The notes beneath the pieces are model-generated. The model was not told where the DNA came from. It worked only from the letters and a program-made list of their open reading frames with translations, and did not search any database. DNA of 64,000 nucleotides from CAZECE01 sp964510525. Lineage in GTDB: Bacteria; Pseudomonadota; Gammaproteobacteria; Pseudomonadales; JANQJO01. Location: assembly GCA_964510525.1 (NCBI GenBank), contig CAZECE010000087.1, positions 1 through 64,000 on the forward strand, given 5' to 3'. This document shows, in pieces, positions 62,482 to 64,000 of this stretch (position 1 is its first letter; every line of letters starts with the position of its first letter). Position numbers and translations under genes: made by a program.

Positions 62482-64000
62482 CTACAAAGAACGCTTAATC
62501 TCCGTCACTTCATACGCTTCGATTTTGTCTTGAGCACGGACATCGTTGTAACCTCGAACAGCAACACCGCAATCCAAACCACTGCGCACTTCAGGCACAT
62601 CGTCCTTAAACCGACGCAGTGACTCCAACTCGCCATCGAACACCACCACATCATCTCGCAATACACGGATACGACCTTTACGAGAGAGCACCCCTTCGGT
62701 AACCAAGCATCCAGCGGCGGCACCAAATTTGGAAGAACGGAATACGTCCTTCACATCCGCCAATCCCAAAATTTTCTCGCGCCGTTCAGGCTGCAACAAG
62801 CCAGATAATGCCGCTTTAACGTCCTCAATCACCTCGTAAATAACACTGTAATAACGAAGATCAATATCTTCTTCCTGACAGATTTTTTTAGCCGCCTGAT
62901 CCGCTCGAACATTAAAGCCAATCATCACAGCCCCAGAGGTTAAAGCAAGGTTCGCATCAGATTCTGTAATACCTCCGACCCCAGAGGCAATCACACTGAC
63001 TTTAACCTCTTCATTTCCCAGATCCAATAAAGAAGCCGTCAACGCTTCCAAAGAGCCTTTTACGTCTGCCTTTAACACAACATTCACGGTTGCCACATCA
63101 GCGGCACCCATTTGATCAAAAATATTATCCAAATGCGCTGGCTGAAGACGACCCAACTTGTGCATACGCTGCTTACGCTCACGCTCTGCAGCCACTTCAC
63201 GCGCTCGACGCTCATTAGCCACAACCACAAAAGATTCTCCCGCCTCGGGAACACCGTTCAAACCCAATATCTCAACGGGCATGGAAGGCTTAACGGTTTT
63301 AAGCGCCTTACCATACTCATCTTTCATTGCACGAATACGCCCATAATACGCACCCGCCAACACCATATCAGACATATTCAATGAGCCTCGCTGAACCAAC
63401 AAGGTCGCTACTGCGCCTCGCCCTTTATCAAGGCTCGACTCAATCACCACCCCCTCAGCAGGCCCCTCACAAGGCGCCTTCAATTCCAAAAGCTCCGCTT
63501 GCAATAAAACAGCGTCTAACAACTCATCGATACCTTGCCCGGTCAATGCCGAGACCTCTATAAACTGCGTATCCCCACCCCAATCCTCTGGTATCAGCTG
63601 CTTTTGCTGAGACAACTCATTCTTTACCTTATCAGGATCAGCATCAGGCTTATCGATTTTATTAACAGCAACAACAATAGGGACTTCAGCGGCACGAGCA
63701 TGATCAATCGCTTCCGCCGTTTGCGGCATCATGCCGTCATCTGCAGCCACCACCAAGATCACCACATCGGTACATTTTGCCCCTCGAGCGCGCATTGCTG
63801 TAAATGCCGCATGCCCCGGGGTATCCAAAAAGGTCATATTCCCTTTCTCAGTAGCGACATGATAGGCACCGATATGCTGCGTAATGCCACCCGCTTCTCC
63901 GGCCGCAACCTGAGCTTTGCGAATGGTATCCAACAAAGATGTTTTACCATGATCGACGTGCCCCATAATGGTCACCACAGGCGCACGCTCTTCTAGATTG
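62482..64000 (-). CDS. infB: Translation initiation factor IF-2, C-terminal part (gene runs off the window)
   Basis: GTPase that places initiator tRNA on the 30S subunit. About 506 residues lie in the window: G domain with P-loop IMGHVDHGKTSLLDTI, DTPGHAAFTAMRARG, VNKIDKPD and SALTGQG, then domains II, III and IV, ending RAQDKIEAYEVTEIKRSL. The N-terminal domains lie beyond base 64000. It heads the visible rbfA-truB-rpsO-pnp series. Confidence 0.97.
   Translation of the reverse strand, partial: NLEERAPVVTIMGHVDHGKTSLLDTIRKAQVAAGEAGGITQHIGAYHVATEKGNMTFLDTPGHAAFTAMRARGAKCTDVVILVVAADDGMMPQTAEAIDHARAAEVPIVVAVNKIDKPDADPDKVKNELSQQKQLIPEDWGGDTQFIEVSALTGQGIDELLDAVLLQAELLELKAPCEGPAEGVVIESSLDKGRGAVATLLVQRGSLNMSDMVLAGAYYGRIRAMKDEYGKALKTVKPSMPVEILGLNGVPEAGESFVVVANERRAREVAAERERKQRMHKLGRLQPAHLDNIFDQMGAADVATVNVVLKADVKGSLEALTASLLDLGNEEVKVSVIASGVGGITESDANLALTSGAVMIGFNVRADQAAKKICQEEDIDLRYYSVIYEVIEDVKAALSGLLQPERREKILGLADVKDVFRSSKFGAAAGCLVTEGVLSRKGRIRVLRDDVVVFDGELESLRRFKDDVPEVRSGLDCGVAVRGYNDVRAQDKIEAYEVTEIKRSL

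Overview
The window looks like a stretch of a free-living, aerobic gammaproteobacterial chromosome, close in gene order to Pseudomonadales/Oceanospirillales. Evidence: thrU-tyrU-glyT-thrT-tuf tRNA/EF-Tu order; rplM-rpsI-petABC-sspAB; ilvE-waaF; ubiA-phoB-phoR; cytochrome c4 next to engB; and one long minus-strand block infB-rbfA-truB-rpsO-pnp ... ndk-rlmN-pilF-rodZ-ispG-hisS-yfgM-bamB-der. The bc1 complex, cytochrome c4, ubiquinone prenyltransferase and heptosyltransferase point to an aerobically respiring Gram-negative cell. I could not place it to genus.

Layout. 1-2.6 kb: start of tuf, four tRNAs, a SPOR-like protein and a BirA homologue. 2.8-7.1 kb: tyrS divergent from an M23 peptidase and anmK. 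7.1-11.8 kb (minus): sspB/sspA, cytochrome bc1 (petABC), rpsI/rplM. 11.9-16.6 kb: flavodoxin-like protein, two orphan proteins, an aminotransferase, waaF, ilvE. 16.9-23.3 kb (plus): PrkA kinase, YeaH, SpoVR and a membrane-anchored glutamate-synthase-like FMN protein. 23.3-25.5 kb: cardiolipin synthase and an EEP-family hydrolase. 25.5-32.9 kb is the accessory region: two unrecognised genes flank a small secreted protein and three secreted zinc metalloproteases (one M11 gametolysin-like, two tandem reprolysin-like paralogues). 32.9-41 kb: serB, a class III cyclase, a lipoprotein, ubiA, phoBR, a diguanylate cyclase. 41-47.7 kb: cytochrome c4, engB, a PIN/AbrB toxin-antitoxin pair, cysQ, a YrfG-like phosphatase, a DAACS symporter, rubredoxin and its reductase. 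47.7-64 kb: the translation/envelope block, ending inside infB.

Most of the window is ordinary housekeeping. The parts that deserve attention are: a BirA homologue whose catalytic motifs are all degraded; a HisRS of the actinobacterial type in the native hisS position; an isc locus apparently reduced to one cysteine desulfurase between pnp and ndk; the four-gene PrkA/YeaH/SpoVR/FMN module; the metalloprotease island, which is bracketed by a 16-bp direct repeat and whose reprolysin-like members carry a cysteine-switch-like motif; a probably leaderless AbrB-PIN module; and a recurring pattern of very short tandem duplications (three copies of 14-18 bp) in protein tails, linkers and one mRNA leader. 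No rRNA, CRISPR array, IS element or prophage gene was seen.
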